Shown here: piece by piece, positions 1 through 10,083 of the stretch
Layout: every line of letters begins with the position of its first letter
How positions within the stretch are numbered: the stretch's first letter is position 1
From: Asterionellopsis glacialis
Lineage: Eukaryota; Bacillariophyta; Plagiogrammaphyceae; Rhaphoneidales; Asterionellopsidaceae
Assembly: GCA_014885115.2 (NCBI GenBank)
Contig: WKLE02000934.1
Location: 1-21,290 of the forward strand
DNA: 21,290 nt
Direction: 5' to 3'
Made by a program: the position numbers and the translations under genes
Notes under the pieces: generated by a model
What the model saw: only the letters and a program-made list of their open reading frames with translations
The model's database searches: none
What the model was told of the DNA's origin: nothing

Positions 1-328
1 TACCCTGGTAACTTTGTTGAAGTACCAACTATTTCGCGCATGGCATAATAATAGGCCCCTTTCTTATATACCTCACTGCACGTAGGTCCTATACTACTGT
101 AATCTAATATAATATAACAATAGCAAGTGCACAAAAAGCCAAAGCGGCACAAAGAGGCCCAACCGAAAAATTAACGACACCGATAGTTAGTCTGGTCTAG
201 AGAGAGAATCAGTTGATGTTGTCCATCGCAGCACCAAAAAATAATAGTCTCATATCCACCACTTACTATTCTTGAGAAAAACATAATATACAATAATCAC
301 ATCTGGTTGTGCGTATTCTTTACCAATC
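1..328. other. intergenic region upstream of the coiled-coil gene
   Basis: No convincing coding sequence is seen. The stretch is AT-rich and contains TAGGTCCTA at 83-91, one copy of a palindromic motif that recurs in other gaps of this window. It also has CTAGAGAGAGAAT at 197-209, about 120 nt before the next start codon, resembling sequences at 4769 and 7940. It presumably holds the promoter and 5' UTR of the gene starting at 329. No TATA box can be assigned with confidence. Confidence 0.5.
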
Positions 329-2203
329 ATGTTGTCGACCATGTCATCCAGGTCCAGTAGATGTTCTAGATCTCAGTTCGAAGAAGAGGAAAAAGACGAA
401 GACGAGCTTGGTACTGATCATCCCGCCCTTGGTGACGATTTCCTGGAAGAAGAATTATCGCAACTTCAAGAAAAGACACGAAATGCTTTGAAAAATTCTT
501 GGAATCGCGTGGAGGAATTGCAACAGGAAGGTGCTGAAACTTCCGAAAAACTAGCTGCATTGGAACATCGTGTCCAACTTTTGAAGGATAGTAATGGTAT
601 CAAGTCTGATCTATTGCCAGCTCCCAAGCGAAACTCAGAACCTCCAGGCGGGTCATCTCGTAATTTGAATTACAACCACGAGGACACAGACGACGAAGAC
701 AGCACGAGCTTGAGTATGCACAGCTCTAGTCATCTTCAAGATTCATTTTCAATGATGAAAGGCGGAGCCCATGACATGAGTGATTCTTTTGAGGCATCGT
801 TTTCAACTCTCGGCAGGAAAAAGGGAAAACAACAAAGGAGGAGTACATGCTATGGTCGCGTTGAGATTTCAACGAATACTGCTCCTTATTTACAATCATA
901 CGCCAAAACAATTGAGCAAGAACAGGATGAATCTTTGCGAGAACTTACTGAGAAATTCCGTCGAAAACAAAATGCATTGGAAACACTCCAACGAACGACA
1001 GCAATTCAACAAGATACATGTCAACAGCTACAAAAAGAATTAGATACATTACAAGCTAATACTCCGGATGGGCTGGCGACATTGCACCATAAGGTAGAAG
1101 AAAAGGAAGCTTTAATTAAAAAATTGGAAGAAGAGGTACATATTGCTCAAGACACTTTGTCAGAACGCCATTTGGAACATCAAGAATTGGAAGCGCAGCT
1201 GCTTACCCTTGAAGACTTGGCGGCGAGTACGGAAGCTGAAGAAGCAGCCAAGTTGGAAGAATTGCGACAAGAATTCCTCAAGACCGAATCAGAAACAAAA
1301 CGGAAAGAAGAGGTGCTCCTGAAATCCGATGCTAGGATTGGTGAAATGCTAGAACAAGTTCGCCAGCATTTGATGGAATTTCTTCCACATCAATTCTGTC
1401 AAACGACAATGACATCCTTAACCAAACGCTTTGACAAATTGAGAAAACTAGAAGAGCAACTTAGCTTGATTCTTGTCGGAAGGATGCAAGAAGAGGAATA
1501 TCTTGAGGATTGCATCGAACGCATGAGCAAAAGTAAAGAATCCGCCTCAAGGAGCCTCGTGAATGTGTCAGATTTGTTTAAGAAATACCCACAGGTACAA
1601 GACTTGGTAGGTGAGAAAAATCCAGAAGGTATCAGTTTTTTGGGAGATTTGGAAGAACTTTCAGATCTTCAAGTAAGAGTCTGTGATATCCTGAGTAAGG
1701 TGCAGGATGAGTTAAGCCACCGAATGCACGTCATGAATGGAAAGACTCGAGGCCGCAAAAAAAAAGAATTCTCTATGAAGGACGCAGCTCAAATGGAACT
1801 CAAGGTACGCGCTATGCAACTTAACAGTAGCGGACGAGAACGGCGTAGACTATCCAACAATAGCAATGCTAGCGGGGTTACAAATGATTACGTCAGCGGA
1901 GACCTGGAACAAAAGGATGCAGAAATCGCATCCCTGAAAGCAAACACGAAAGAGCAGGGTGAAACAATGGAATCGTTAAAGGCACAACTGAAAGATATCC
2001 GATCGAAATCACGGACAGAATCGGAAGCCGCGCTACAGTTATTGCAATCCCTGCAGCAGGACCTCAAATCTATAGTAGACGGCTTGAACGAAAAAGATCA
2101 CATGGTCACTACATTGACCGAACTTTTAAAGGTTCGAAAATCAAATGAAGAAGCACTTACGACTGAGTTGCACACCCTTCGTAATGGGGAGCATGAATAT
2201 TGA
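329..2203 (+). CDS. coiled-coil protein, uncharacterised (624 aa)
   Basis: A single uninterrupted frame encodes 624 residues and ends in TGA at 2201-2203. I do not recognise a named family. The N-terminus is Ser/Arg-rich, then strongly acidic (EEEEKDEDE at about 19-27). Long Glu/Lys/Leu/Gln-rich stretches with heptad-like spacing run at about residues 40-90, 195-345, 370-430 and 535-620, indicating an elongated alpha-helical coiled-coil protein. A Ser/Asp/His-rich low-complexity segment lies at about 105-160. A basic patch (GRKKKEF) near residue 480 precedes a Ser/Asn-rich linker. No transmembrane segment or signal peptide is visible. A structural, scaffold or cytoskeleton/tethering role is only an inference from the coiled coils. 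The first ATG is used; a second in-frame Met follows four codons later and is equally possible. The gene converges on the glycosyltransferase-like gene downstream. Confidence 0.85.
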   Translation: MLSTMSSRSSRCSRSQFEEEEKDEDELGTDHPALGDDFLEEELSQLQEKTRNALKNSWNRVEELQQEGAETSEKLAALEHRVQLLKDSNGIKSDLLPAPKRNSEPPGGSSRNLNYNHEDTDDEDSTSLSMHSSSHLQDSFSMMKGGAHDMSDSFEASFSTLGRKKGKQQRRSTCYGRVEISTNTAPYLQSYAKTIEQEQDESLRELTEKFRRKQNALETLQRTTAIQQDTCQQLQKELDTLQANTPDGLATLHHKVEEKEALIKKLEEEVHIAQDTLSERHLEHQELEAQLLTLEDLAASTEAEEAAKLEELRQEFLKTESETKRKEEVLLKSDARIGEMLEQVRQHLMEFLPHQFCQTTMTSLTKRFDKLRKLEEQLSLILVGRMQEEEYLEDCIERMSKSKESASRSLVNVSDLFKKYPQVQDLVGEKNPEGISFLGDLEELSDLQVRVCDILSKVQDELSHRMHVMNGKTRGRKKKEFSMKDAAQMELKVRAMQLNSSGRERRRLSNNSNASGVTNDYVSGDLEQKDAEIASLKANTKEQGETMESLKAQLKDIRSKSRTESEAALQLLQSLQQDLKSIVDGLNEKDHMVTTLTELLKVRKSNEEALTTELHTLRNGEHEY

Positions 2204-2943
2204 AATATATCTCGTGACTAGCTAGATTAAAAATATTTGCTGGATAATGGATGTTATGAACAGATCAATGGTTTGTTCACGAATAGGAGGCTGGAGCACT
2301 TTGCCTACTTTTTATTTGGAGCAACATGAACTTTTACTGTGTCGTTCCGGGAATTTTTTCTGCAGCTTTTCCTTCATAGTTTCCACAATGAAATATTGCT
2401 TTTAGTCTTACATCTACAAAACGAATATATTCGATGTTCCCATGACGGGTTTATGCAGAAATTCAGGTATATCGTTTTTGAGTTCTTTACCGTACCTCTC
2501 TTCTCTTCCAACATCTATTGCACCACCCGGAAGGAAGGAAAAACGCAGCCTCCGAAAAATCGGGGGATATTGGAGAGTTTTGACCCGACAACAGTTTGTA
2601 GTTCTTAATATCGGTAGGGAATACAAATTTCTTTTGCATCATTCTTTTGCTTTTTGATAAAAATCAGGGGAGAGCATGTCCTGCAGGACTATTCTGTGAC
2701 CTAAAGTCAAAATTTTCTGATTTCTTGTATTTCTCTACCACTTATTTCATATTGCATTCGATCACCTTTTCTCTTACGAAAGGGTGGCTAGCCGGTGGAT
2801 AATATAACATGATAAACTTCCACGTACCGATGATAGATAGGTGTCGTGTCCATTTTTTAAGTTACAACGATTTTGGGAGCAGAAGGTAATACAGGGAAAA
2901 AAAAATTGATATTTTGATTTGTCTCCTTGTATTTGTTTGAGCT
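2204..2943. other. intergenic region between convergent genes
   Basis: This is 740 bp of 3' flank shared by two convergent genes. Several short open frames occur on both strands (for example 2339-2608 and 2414-2626). They overlap each other, are hydrophobic or low in complexity, and have no recognisable motif or intron signals, so I treat them as chance. It should contain both polyadenylation regions. Confidence 0.5.
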
Positions 2944-4215
2944 TTATTTATTTACCGTAATACCTACTATTTTCATTCCAGGATGATCTCTCTTAACCTG
3001 TTCCTTGACCACTGCCATTGTTTGCTCTTCTTTCGTCAAAGTAGAAAAGCTCGGATCATTTTGAACACTTTTTGTTATCTTTTTATAGATTCGAATTCTT
3101 CCAGCATTACTTGAAGTCGCTTGTGTCCGTTTCTTTCTAAACTCTGCCCACATTTGCGAAGACGACACATTCGTTATACCTAGAAAAGGAGTATCAAACA
3201 ATTCAGTTATATTGTTCTTGGACTCCTTTTCCTTTCTCAGCTCACGACATCTATTATATCTTTCAACCATATCTTTTCTTTGCATCCTTCGATCTACCGC
3301 TTTCATATCTCTGCCAAGATTACGCAATTTCCCGTCCTTACTCATCCGATTCATAAAATTCCCTATATACTCATGAGGTTCCTCTCTATCCATAGGAAAA
3401 GCAATAGCTCCAGATTCAATACAAAAATAAGCATCGTGTTGCAAAGAGTCATTTACTGTCAGTTGCAAAATATTTGCCCAAAGAAAGTCTTGATCCTCTC
3501 CCCATTCAATCGTTCGTGATGCGTTGTAATACTCACGAAGTAACCTATCCATATGAGGTACTGCACTATGAAGTCCTCCCCACATTCCACCGAGTATCGC
3601 AGCGAAGTCTTTAGGACTGTGCATAGGGTGATCGCGCATAACATGAAAAGACTTCCCTGATTGGAGCCACTCATCCACAGCGGCCTTCTCTCTCTTCGAT
3701 GTCAGACTATCGGAATCGCGAATAGCATATGCGTGTACCGAAGGATCAGAGGCTACAAGGAATCTCCAAGACATTGGATTGAGACTTTGGCTAACCCATT
3801 TAGGTAGATCTCTTGGGACATTGATGGTCTTGACGATGTTAGTAAAGTTGGAGAAAGTGAGTTCTTCCAATACATTTGGGGGGACCTTTTCATCGTGATA
3901 AATCCAAACTTGCCAACCGGGAAAGTTGACAGCGTTTGCCTCGACTGTGAACCGTATACCATTCACATATTGTGGATTGTTCCCATAAAGACTGTAGGAT
4001 AGTACCTTTATTTGGTCGCTGTCATTAATATTTACTTTGCTACCATCACCAGAAGTATACTTTATATTCGAGTATGGAAAATTATGATAGCCATCACCAA
4101 ATGATGGTGTGTGTAGTACACCATGATGAAGCCGAAAGAAATTCAGCAGTACCTTTAATAGTGTAAAACCAAGAACGAAGAAACGTACTTGCTTAGTGAT
4201 CTTAAAAAAAAACAT
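2944..4215 (-). CDS. type II membrane glycosyltransferase-like protein (DSD motif)
   Basis: A single-exon 423-aa protein. Residues 10-28 form a hydrophobic segment after a short basic N-terminus, with no cleavage site, as in type II Golgi/ER glycosyltransferases. The region around 68-115 (VLSYSLYG, then GWQVWIYHDEKVP) resembles the beta-strand/nucleotide-binding start of a GT-A fold. RDSDS at 166-170 supplies a DxD-type metal/nucleotide-sugar motif. Then come RDHPMH at 194-199 and GGMWGG at 209-214, a combination I associate with an algal glycosyltransferase-like family without a firm number. The inferred role is transfer of a sugar to a glycoprotein or glycan in the secretory pathway; donor and acceptor are unknown. 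The C-terminal third is basic and helical, with no clear domain. The start is the only Met before the membrane segment (ATG followed by three TTT codons). The gene is flanked by a convergent coiled-coil gene. Confidence 0.87.
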   Translation of the reverse strand: MFFFKITKQVRFFVLGFTLLKVLLNFFRLHHGVLHTPSFGDGYHNFPYSNIKYTSGDGSKVNINDSDQIKVLSYSLYGNNPQYVNGIRFTVEANAVNFPGWQVWIYHDEKVPPNVLEELTFSNFTNIVKTINVPRDLPKWVSQSLNPMSWRFLVASDPSVHAYAIRDSDSLTSKREKAAVDEWLQSGKSFHVMRDHPMHSPKDFAAILGGMWGGLHSAVPHMDRLLREYYNASRTIEWGEDQDFLWANILQLTVNDSLQHDAYFCIESGAIAFPMDREEPHEYIGNFMNRMSKDGKLRNLGRDMKAVDRRMQRKDMVERYNRCRELRKEKESKNNITELFDTPFLGITNVSSSQMWAEFRKKRTQATSSNAGRIRIYKKITKSVQNDPSFSTLTKEEQTMAVVKEQVKRDHPGMKIVGITVNK

Positions 4216-5589
4216 CCTTCTGCGTTATCGTGCACTATGGAATGCTAAATTGAGTTCTTGGCTTTCTCTGGAATGAAGGGGTGATCAGGTAGTTCGAATA
4301 CACCAACACTGAATACATAGAGAGTGTTATGTGTTGTGTTGCTTTCGGTGTTTCAGTGACCAGTAAGTTCGTTTCGGAGGCATATTTATTTCAATACTGT
4401 CAAACTGTACATATCTTTCCTTGAAATTTAATCTACCGTAGGAATCCATACACAGCATTACTTTAGAAAAATCAATAAATAATGTTCTTCATAAAGATAC
4501 TGGTATTTAGGCCCCTCTCTCACATTTTTTTGGGCGGGTTAATATTTTATTGTGTTTCTTCCAACAATACGAAGAATGACACGATGGCGACACCAAACTA
4601 TGCCCGAGGGGGTGAGCAGGCACAAGCGCTAACTATGGGACTTAGGTGCCTGCACCATCCAACAGGTACCACTTCATGGGTCCAAGCAGCACAATATAAG
4701 CAAAGACAATCATAACACCTCATCACGATCGCAACAAGACTCTTGACTTCACCACGACCCATGCCTCTCTAGAGAGAATGTGCAATCATCATCACCATCA
4801 GCATTTGACATGGCAATGCATTTTCAGTCAGTAGATGAAATTGAGGCCATCGTACCTGGATTTGAAATTAGTAAGTTGTATCAAGTATTGGGTTTTAAGA
4901 AAAAATAAGATCTGTGTCACTCAACTTGTAGTAGAGCATTCCTCGAATTTAGTATCCTTTGCGTCATTATATGAAACTATACTCATGGAACTGCAATCCA
5001 TTTGATGAAGTATACTATATTCAATATGGGTAATAAAAAGGACAGGATTTATTCCAAAATGTAGGACTTACATCAGTACGTTTTTAGAATAGTGAATGGT
5101 CCAAGACCAATCAACATTTGTGGTTATGCATGCTGGGCAACGATTAGAGCAACGCCCTCCTGAACATTCAACATCCAGAACGATCGTATCATACGTTGCC
5201 CCGGCTGGTGCTCTAGCTTAGTATTCCTACATCTGGGGAAGATAGCATTAAAGTACTAGTGGAATACTTTATAGCAGATAAGTTCGTGATTTCTTGCTGG
5301 ATTACGGAGTTTGAAAATAGGACAATGTTGAGGATATTTTCTTGCTAAGAATGCCTTTGAAGGCTTACAAGATTTCAATGCTATCAAGCTTTAATGATCC
5401 AACTTGCGAGGTAGAGATGACGGAAAGGGAAAGTGTTATAAAAGTTCACCTGGGTACTGTTTGGTTCAGCTTCTACTGCGAATTTAAACGTGGGTCCATT
5501 ATGTAACAGGAATTCAACTTTTCTACATTATTCTGTCTGCACTGCTCTCACAACAACAAGGTTGACTAGGACTCTTTCCTAAGCATTGA
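4216..5589. other. 1.4 kb intergenic region
   Basis: No confident gene is seen. The left end should hold the promoter of the glycosyltransferase-like gene (minus strand) and the right end the 3' flank of the EEP nuclease gene. The middle contains a 77-codon frame at 4482-4715 with no recognisable motif, a CTAGAGAGAAT motif at 4769-4779, and a possible tiny two-exon ORF at 4810-5005 described separately. I see no repeat array or tRNA. Confidence 0.45.
4810..5005 (+). CDS. possible small two-exon ORF (44 aa), unknown
   Basis: An ATG at 4810 opens a frame reaching a perfect donor, GTAAGT, at 4871. A TTGTAG acceptor ends at 4931. Joining 4810-4870 with 4932-5005 keeps phase (one base carried over) and gives a 44-residue protein. 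It contains the segment DEIEAIVPGFEI before the junction and ends LYETILMELQSI before TGA. The composition is plausible for a soluble helical peptide, but no family is recognised. The proposed intron is only 61 nt, shorter than the other introns in the window. It may be a remnant, part of a longer gene, or chance. Confidence 0.2.
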
Positions 5590-7617
5590 CTACTGGTTCA
5601 TCCAATGATTTCGAATACGAAGAAGTTCGAGAGCAATTTCTCTGACAGCTTCATCAACATTCTGTTTAGATTCGTCGTTTGCCGCTGTAAGTAAAGCCAA
5701 TGACTCTAATGTATTTATAGTTTCCGGAGGAAGCGTACCCTCCTCGTTCACAACAACCACAAAAGCATCAAGTACTGATAAAGAAGCTCCCTTGACTTTA
5801 GGAGCAGAAGAGAGGATGGGAGCTAAGTCATGATACTTTTTTTCTTTATGTTTTCGAACAGACGTTGGACTCTTTGAAACTGTTACCTCAATCATCATTA
5901 ATACTCCGTCTTTTGGCGCTACGCAACACAAATCAGGTGCCCGCATTTTTTTGCGTAAGTATTCTAAGCCTTCCACCCAATGCCATTGATACAAAGGCGA
6001 GTCTTGTATTACGTCAGTTACTCCACGGGACCTTAGCCATGTACTAAGTGCACGAAGGAGAGCATTATGTCTCTGACGAGTGACGACCGCCATGGACCGT
6101 GCTCCTCGCCGTCTTTTTATGACAGTAGGCGTTGTTCCTTCGTTCGATTGACTTTCATCCCCAAGAGAAATATCTTCGTCTTTTCCACTACCGACCATAT
6201 TCACATCGGTGTTATCCTCCTCCTCTTCAGTTGGAGTAAAGAGGACACCAACTGGTAAGTGATCAGAAGGGAAACCCGCGCCTAGATTTGGCAAACCATC
6301 TACTATAATCTGTGTCCGATCTTTATCATCTGGATCGATCGTTGCGAGGACAGAATCAACTCGGAGCATTGAAGGAGGCTCCAAAGATACTCGAGCTTCA
6401 ACTTTGGATTCCGCACGAAGGCGTCGTTTTTGACGCCGACCACCTCCTGCAAGCACTGCAAAGTCACTACTGATAATTTTCCGACTGGCTGCCTTTGTCT
6501 TTCCCCATCTTCCAGGTGTATAAAGGACATGGTCCATCGATCCTGGTCCACGTCCTGTTAATGAAACAGTGATTGACGCTTGTGATTTTCTTAGGTTGGG
6601 TCCATAAGCATCCAGAAATCGTAAACCGTGACGAAATTTTTTAGCATCATTTTTAGAAATTTTGTGTCGATGATTCCGTTCAAATATTATTCCATGTGGT
6701 TGGTACCCATCTCTTAAGAAGGAGACAGGGCTGCAAGAAGCATCGCAATTAAAATCACCCATCACAAACGCTGCGCCATCTAGGGGGGAGGAAGAATGCT
6801 TATGAAGACGGCAATCTTCAATTCTCCTACACAGGGTTGATACCGCTTTGAGCCTACCATAAATATCACTTGGTCTAGCTGGAAGGTGGACGTTGCCGAT
6901 GCAAAAGGTAGACCCGCCATCCATTTCTTGAAGCTGTACGACCTGTCCTCTACGGAAACCATGTGAAGATGCCAGCTTTTACCAAAAACAGAAGAACAAG
7001 ATGAACAAGAAAGAAATTGTTGTTGTTGTCATCATCGTGAGTACTCAGCAAAAAGAATTTTACATAAAAATTTCGATAGCAGATCTAACACTTACGGTGT
7101 GTCGATCAGACCTCCATGCAACACAGAGCCCAACTACTTCACCAGCTCGATGGGGATGGAGTGGAGACCAGGAAAAGCTGTCATAACCTCGTGAAATTGA
7201 CCCATCTTCTCTAGTTTCATCACACAACAGTAACTCTTCTAAAAAGGGTAAATGTTCTACACCTTCTACTTCTTGAAGACACAGGATATCTGCACCACTC
7301 TGTTTGGCCATGCGGATCGATGACGGTACTCGTTCCTTTCTGTCGATAGCAGCATGTTGCTCTCGAGTTGCTTCTGGTTCAGACAAGGAATGTAATGTTG
7401 GTGCCAAAATGTTCATAGAAGCGACACTTAATTCACCTGAAATAGTAGATCGGAATGAACCATTTGGAGGTAATACTGTCTTTGTTGGAGCATCGCTGTT
7501 TGATGGTGCCGAGGAAACAGCCGACGACTGGAAAGATGTGGCAGTCAAACCTTGAACATTGCAAACATAAAAAGACACGAAGACTAATGTTGGAATGATA
7601 GCCGAAAGTGACTTCAT
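5590..7617 (-). CDS. EEP-family nuclease/phosphatase with C-terminal PD-(D/E)xK-like domain
   Basis: Two exons: 7617-7096 and 6975-5590. The 120-nt intron has donor GTAAGT and acceptor AAAAG, phase 0. The product is 635 aa. Residues 1-23 form a signal peptide or first half of a plastid-targeting signal. Residues about 63-420 contain all endonuclease/exonuclease/phosphatase motifs: ASMNILA (Asn69), CLQEVE (Glu116), GNVHLPA (His204), GDFNCD (247-251), SMDHVLY, and PSDHLPV (Asp412/His413). The overall style resembles CCR4/Angel/nocturnin-type Mg2+-dependent enzymes that cleave RNA or phosphoesters. An acidic then basic linker (about 425-475) leads to a second domain: RHNALLRAL at 476-484, APDLCCV near 520-526, MMIEVTV near 535-540 and HKEKKY near 550-555. 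That pattern (PD...ExT then K/KY) resembles PD-(D/E)xK nuclease-like modules at the C-termini of some non-LTR retroelement polyproteins, but no reverse transcriptase is present. Substrate and compartment are unknown. Confidence 0.88.
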
Positions 7618-8116
7618 GACGTGATAAAGGAATGAAATTTCTGAACTCCGCTGCCGTCCATTTGTGTCAGGTCAGTTATATGATACTGTAGCTAGTTAGT
7701 GCTGGTCCTAAACGTTATTGTGTCCATCAAAGATTCTGTGTGTGTGCAAAAAAGAAAACATCGGCTTTGTTGATAGATTGTTCTTCTGTTCTGCTGTGCA
7801 CTCAACAGTCAGTCCACCCATCCATCGCCAACTACGGTACCTGAAGGGTGCCGATCTGACGTCAGTGCTTGTTACAGTACTACAGCCCACGTGGCTTCTC
7901 CCGCATGTTGGATGGTCGCCTATCTCTCGGATCGATCGCCTAGAGAGAGATTTCCCTCCGCCTGCTTGGTTGGGGGATTCGAGTAACACCCACACTTTGA
8001 ACTTCAACCTTGTTCCAGACCTCAAGATTCACGGTCTGCCGCCTAGCATGCTATTGTTGCCGCCGACATCAGGAGTAACACCATCAAATTGTCAAGGACA
8101 AACAAGACGATCAGCA
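7618..8116. promoter_or_regulatory. shared divergent promoter region
   Basis: This 499-bp gap separates the starts of two divergent genes (EEP nuclease on minus, SDR on plus). It contains a perfect CRE-type palindrome TGACGTCA at 7857-7864 and a perfect G-box-type palindrome CCACGTGG at 7887-7894, 22 bp apart. There is also a TGACGT half site at 7617-7622 overlapping the minus-strand start, and a CTAGAGAGAGA motif at 7940-7950. In diatoms TGACGT/ACGTCA elements are known as CO2/cAMP-responsive sites bound by bZIP factors. Regulation here is inference from these matches only. An open frame running through from 7718 is an upstream extension of the SDR exon without a credible earlier start. Confidence 0.5.
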
Positions 8117-9279
8117 ATGAAGTCTTTGTCGATTATTAGCCTCCTTCAACTTGCTTCGCCAACTTTCGCATTGGCTTCATCCATGGCATCTGATATTGCA
8201 GTAGTCGGATGCGGGGTTCTGGGCACGAGTCTTTGTCATCAGCTCTTGGCATCACCAGAGTTTTCTGGAAGATCCAGTAAGTGTACTGTTGAGCTGGTGA
8301 CTGAGATTTTTAAAATAATGAACTTGATGGTTCTGCATAAAAAGTGTGATACTTCTAACAATGTTGATGTATTTTTTCTGTTTCCTTCGTAATAATCACT
8401 TCTTGCCTCATATTTTTCTGGCGGGAGGACAGTCACTGGTATAACTAAAACTAATAATAGACATGAATCGATCTTAGAAAAAGTTGGAAGCAACGAAAGA
8501 TTCTCTTTGACGACAGCAGAGGAACTTGGAACAAACTCAAAATTCAAAGACGTTGTCTTTTGTGCGCCTCCTTCTGGCTTTGATGACTATCCAGCAGCAG
8601 TCGAAGATGCAGCAACAAATATTTGGGCTGGTCCATCTGGAGGTGGATCTTTCGTTTTTACATCCAGTGGAGGAATGTAAGTTTTATTGTAGTATTTAAA
8701 GTACTGTTCTCAATTTCCCTAGAGCATCATGATTGACTTTCTCCATTTTCTATTTAAACTAGATATGGCTCTTCCCAAGCTGGCGAAACAGTAAATGAAG
8801 ATTCTCCGACAGCTGATCCCGAAACGAATCCACGTTCAGCTAAACTCATCAACGCCGAGAAAGCCTGCATCAAACAAGGAGGATGTTGCCTTCGTCTTGC
8901 TGGTTTGTATCTATTGGAACGTGGTGCTCATAACTATTGGTTAAACAGTGGCAAAGACGTAGCAGGAAGACCAGATGGGATCATAAATCTTCTGCACTAT
9001 GATGATGCAGCATCCTCTTGTATGGCCGCCCTTAGCGTGGGACCAACAGTTGTAAGTGGAAGAACTTTTCTTATTAGTGATGGAAACCCAACAACAAGGA
9101 AGGGCATCTGTGAAAGTGCATTAAAGGCAAAAATGTACGCAGATAAGACCATGCCTGCATTTACTGGAGGTGATAGTGATCCCCTTGGAAAAATTTATGA
9201 TGGTTCTGTTAGCGATGCGGCACTCAAATGGGCTCCAAAGTATGCGTCTTTCGATGAATTCATGTCTTCATTTGCATGA
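8117..9279 (+). CDS. atypical short-chain dehydrogenase / NAD(P)-dependent epimerase-like protein
   Basis: Three exons: 8117-8276, 8433-8676 and 8763-9279. The introns are 156 and 86 nt, both with GTAAGT donors, and phases match at each join. The product is 306 aa. Residues 1-24 are a hydrophobic leader ending in small residues (SPTFALASS), suggesting a signal or plastid-targeting peptide. Residues 27-42 carry the Rossmann dinucleotide loop VVGCGVLGTSL, then TGITKTNNRHE at 55-65, where NADP-type enzymes often hold the ribose phosphate. The motif SSGGIYGSS is formed exactly across the second splice junction, supporting that junction. LRLAGLY follows, then NLLHYDDAA, as in YeeZ-like atypical SDR/epimerase proteins. 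A canonical YxxxK pair is not evident, so the reaction is uncertain. The ATG at 8117 is chosen because it starts the leader; upstream in-frame codons look like 5' UTR. It is divergent from the EEP nuclease gene. Confidence 0.88.
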
Positions 9280-10083
9280 GATAAATAAGTTTGATTGATG
9301 TTTCAGTCAAATTAAAACATCCCCAATGGTTGAAACAGTCACGATAGATACTTCTAAAAGAATGAAATGCTAGCCCTAGAGGAGTACAAGCAGTGATAAT
9401 AACTATGGAAACCAATATAGAAATACTTGTTGTAGACAATTACACCAAGTCTATCTTTACTGACGTTTTTTTTTTGTCACTATTGAAATAGTGAATGATT
9501 AATGTTGATATCTTCCAGAAGAAAACTTGGTTGTATGTATAGATGCTAAGTTTGAAAGCTACAAGAAAACGAAAGCGGATTCATTTTGGTAGTTTAGAGA
9601 GGTCCTACAAGCTCGAAAGCAGGACCTACTGGTAGTTAGTTAGTAAATAAATCTGTCCATACCTCATGGGAGTGCCATCATGTTCTATTCATACCGGTAC
9701 ATACGTTGAGACTCCGAGCTCCTCATCCAAAGTAAAATTTCAATGTACTGGTACGACTCGACAGGGAGGGGACTCGAGGCGATCGAGATGTGAAGCCGAA
9801 AGCCACCCAAACTACACAACAGATGATGATCTAATAAGAGCCTCCGCCAATCTAATCTAAAAGCACCTTCGTCACCCAGTCTAACGAATACAATATCATC
9901 ATTTTTATTCGATTTGTCACAGACACGTCAATCTTAAACTAACATCTGCAAACTGCGTTGGCGAAACATCCACAGTTTGAGAATACCACAGCAATATCCT
10001 CTTTGTCATTGAATTGGGCCATACAATATATCAACTCTAAATATTTCAAAAAAGGATCTAGTCTACCGTATAAAGGATAGCAA
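9280..10083. other. intergenic region between the SDR and LSM8 genes
   Basis: About 800 bp with no convincing gene. It holds a T-run followed by a perfect 8-bp hairpin (TCACTATT/AATAGTGA, 9477-9494) about 200 nt after the SDR stop. There is also a short inverted repeat AGGTCCT/AGGACCT (9600-9606 and 9621-9627) belonging to the palindromic motif family seen elsewhere in the window. A 64-codon frame at 9666-9860 has no recognisable motif. The right part should include the LSM8 promoter. Confidence 0.5.

Noticed and set aside
2339..2657. Short frames between the coiled-coil and glycosyltransferase-like genes
   Set aside because: Several frames on both strands overlap in the shared 3' flank with hydrophobic, non-family sequence.
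7718..8116. Upstream extension of the SDR reading frame
   Set aside because: It has no leader or domain and runs through the divergent promoter palindromes; the ATG at 8117 starts a clean leader peptide.
9666..9860. 64-codon frame between the SDR and LSM8 genes
   Set aside because: There is no recognisable motif, start context or conserved splice signal; likely chance.
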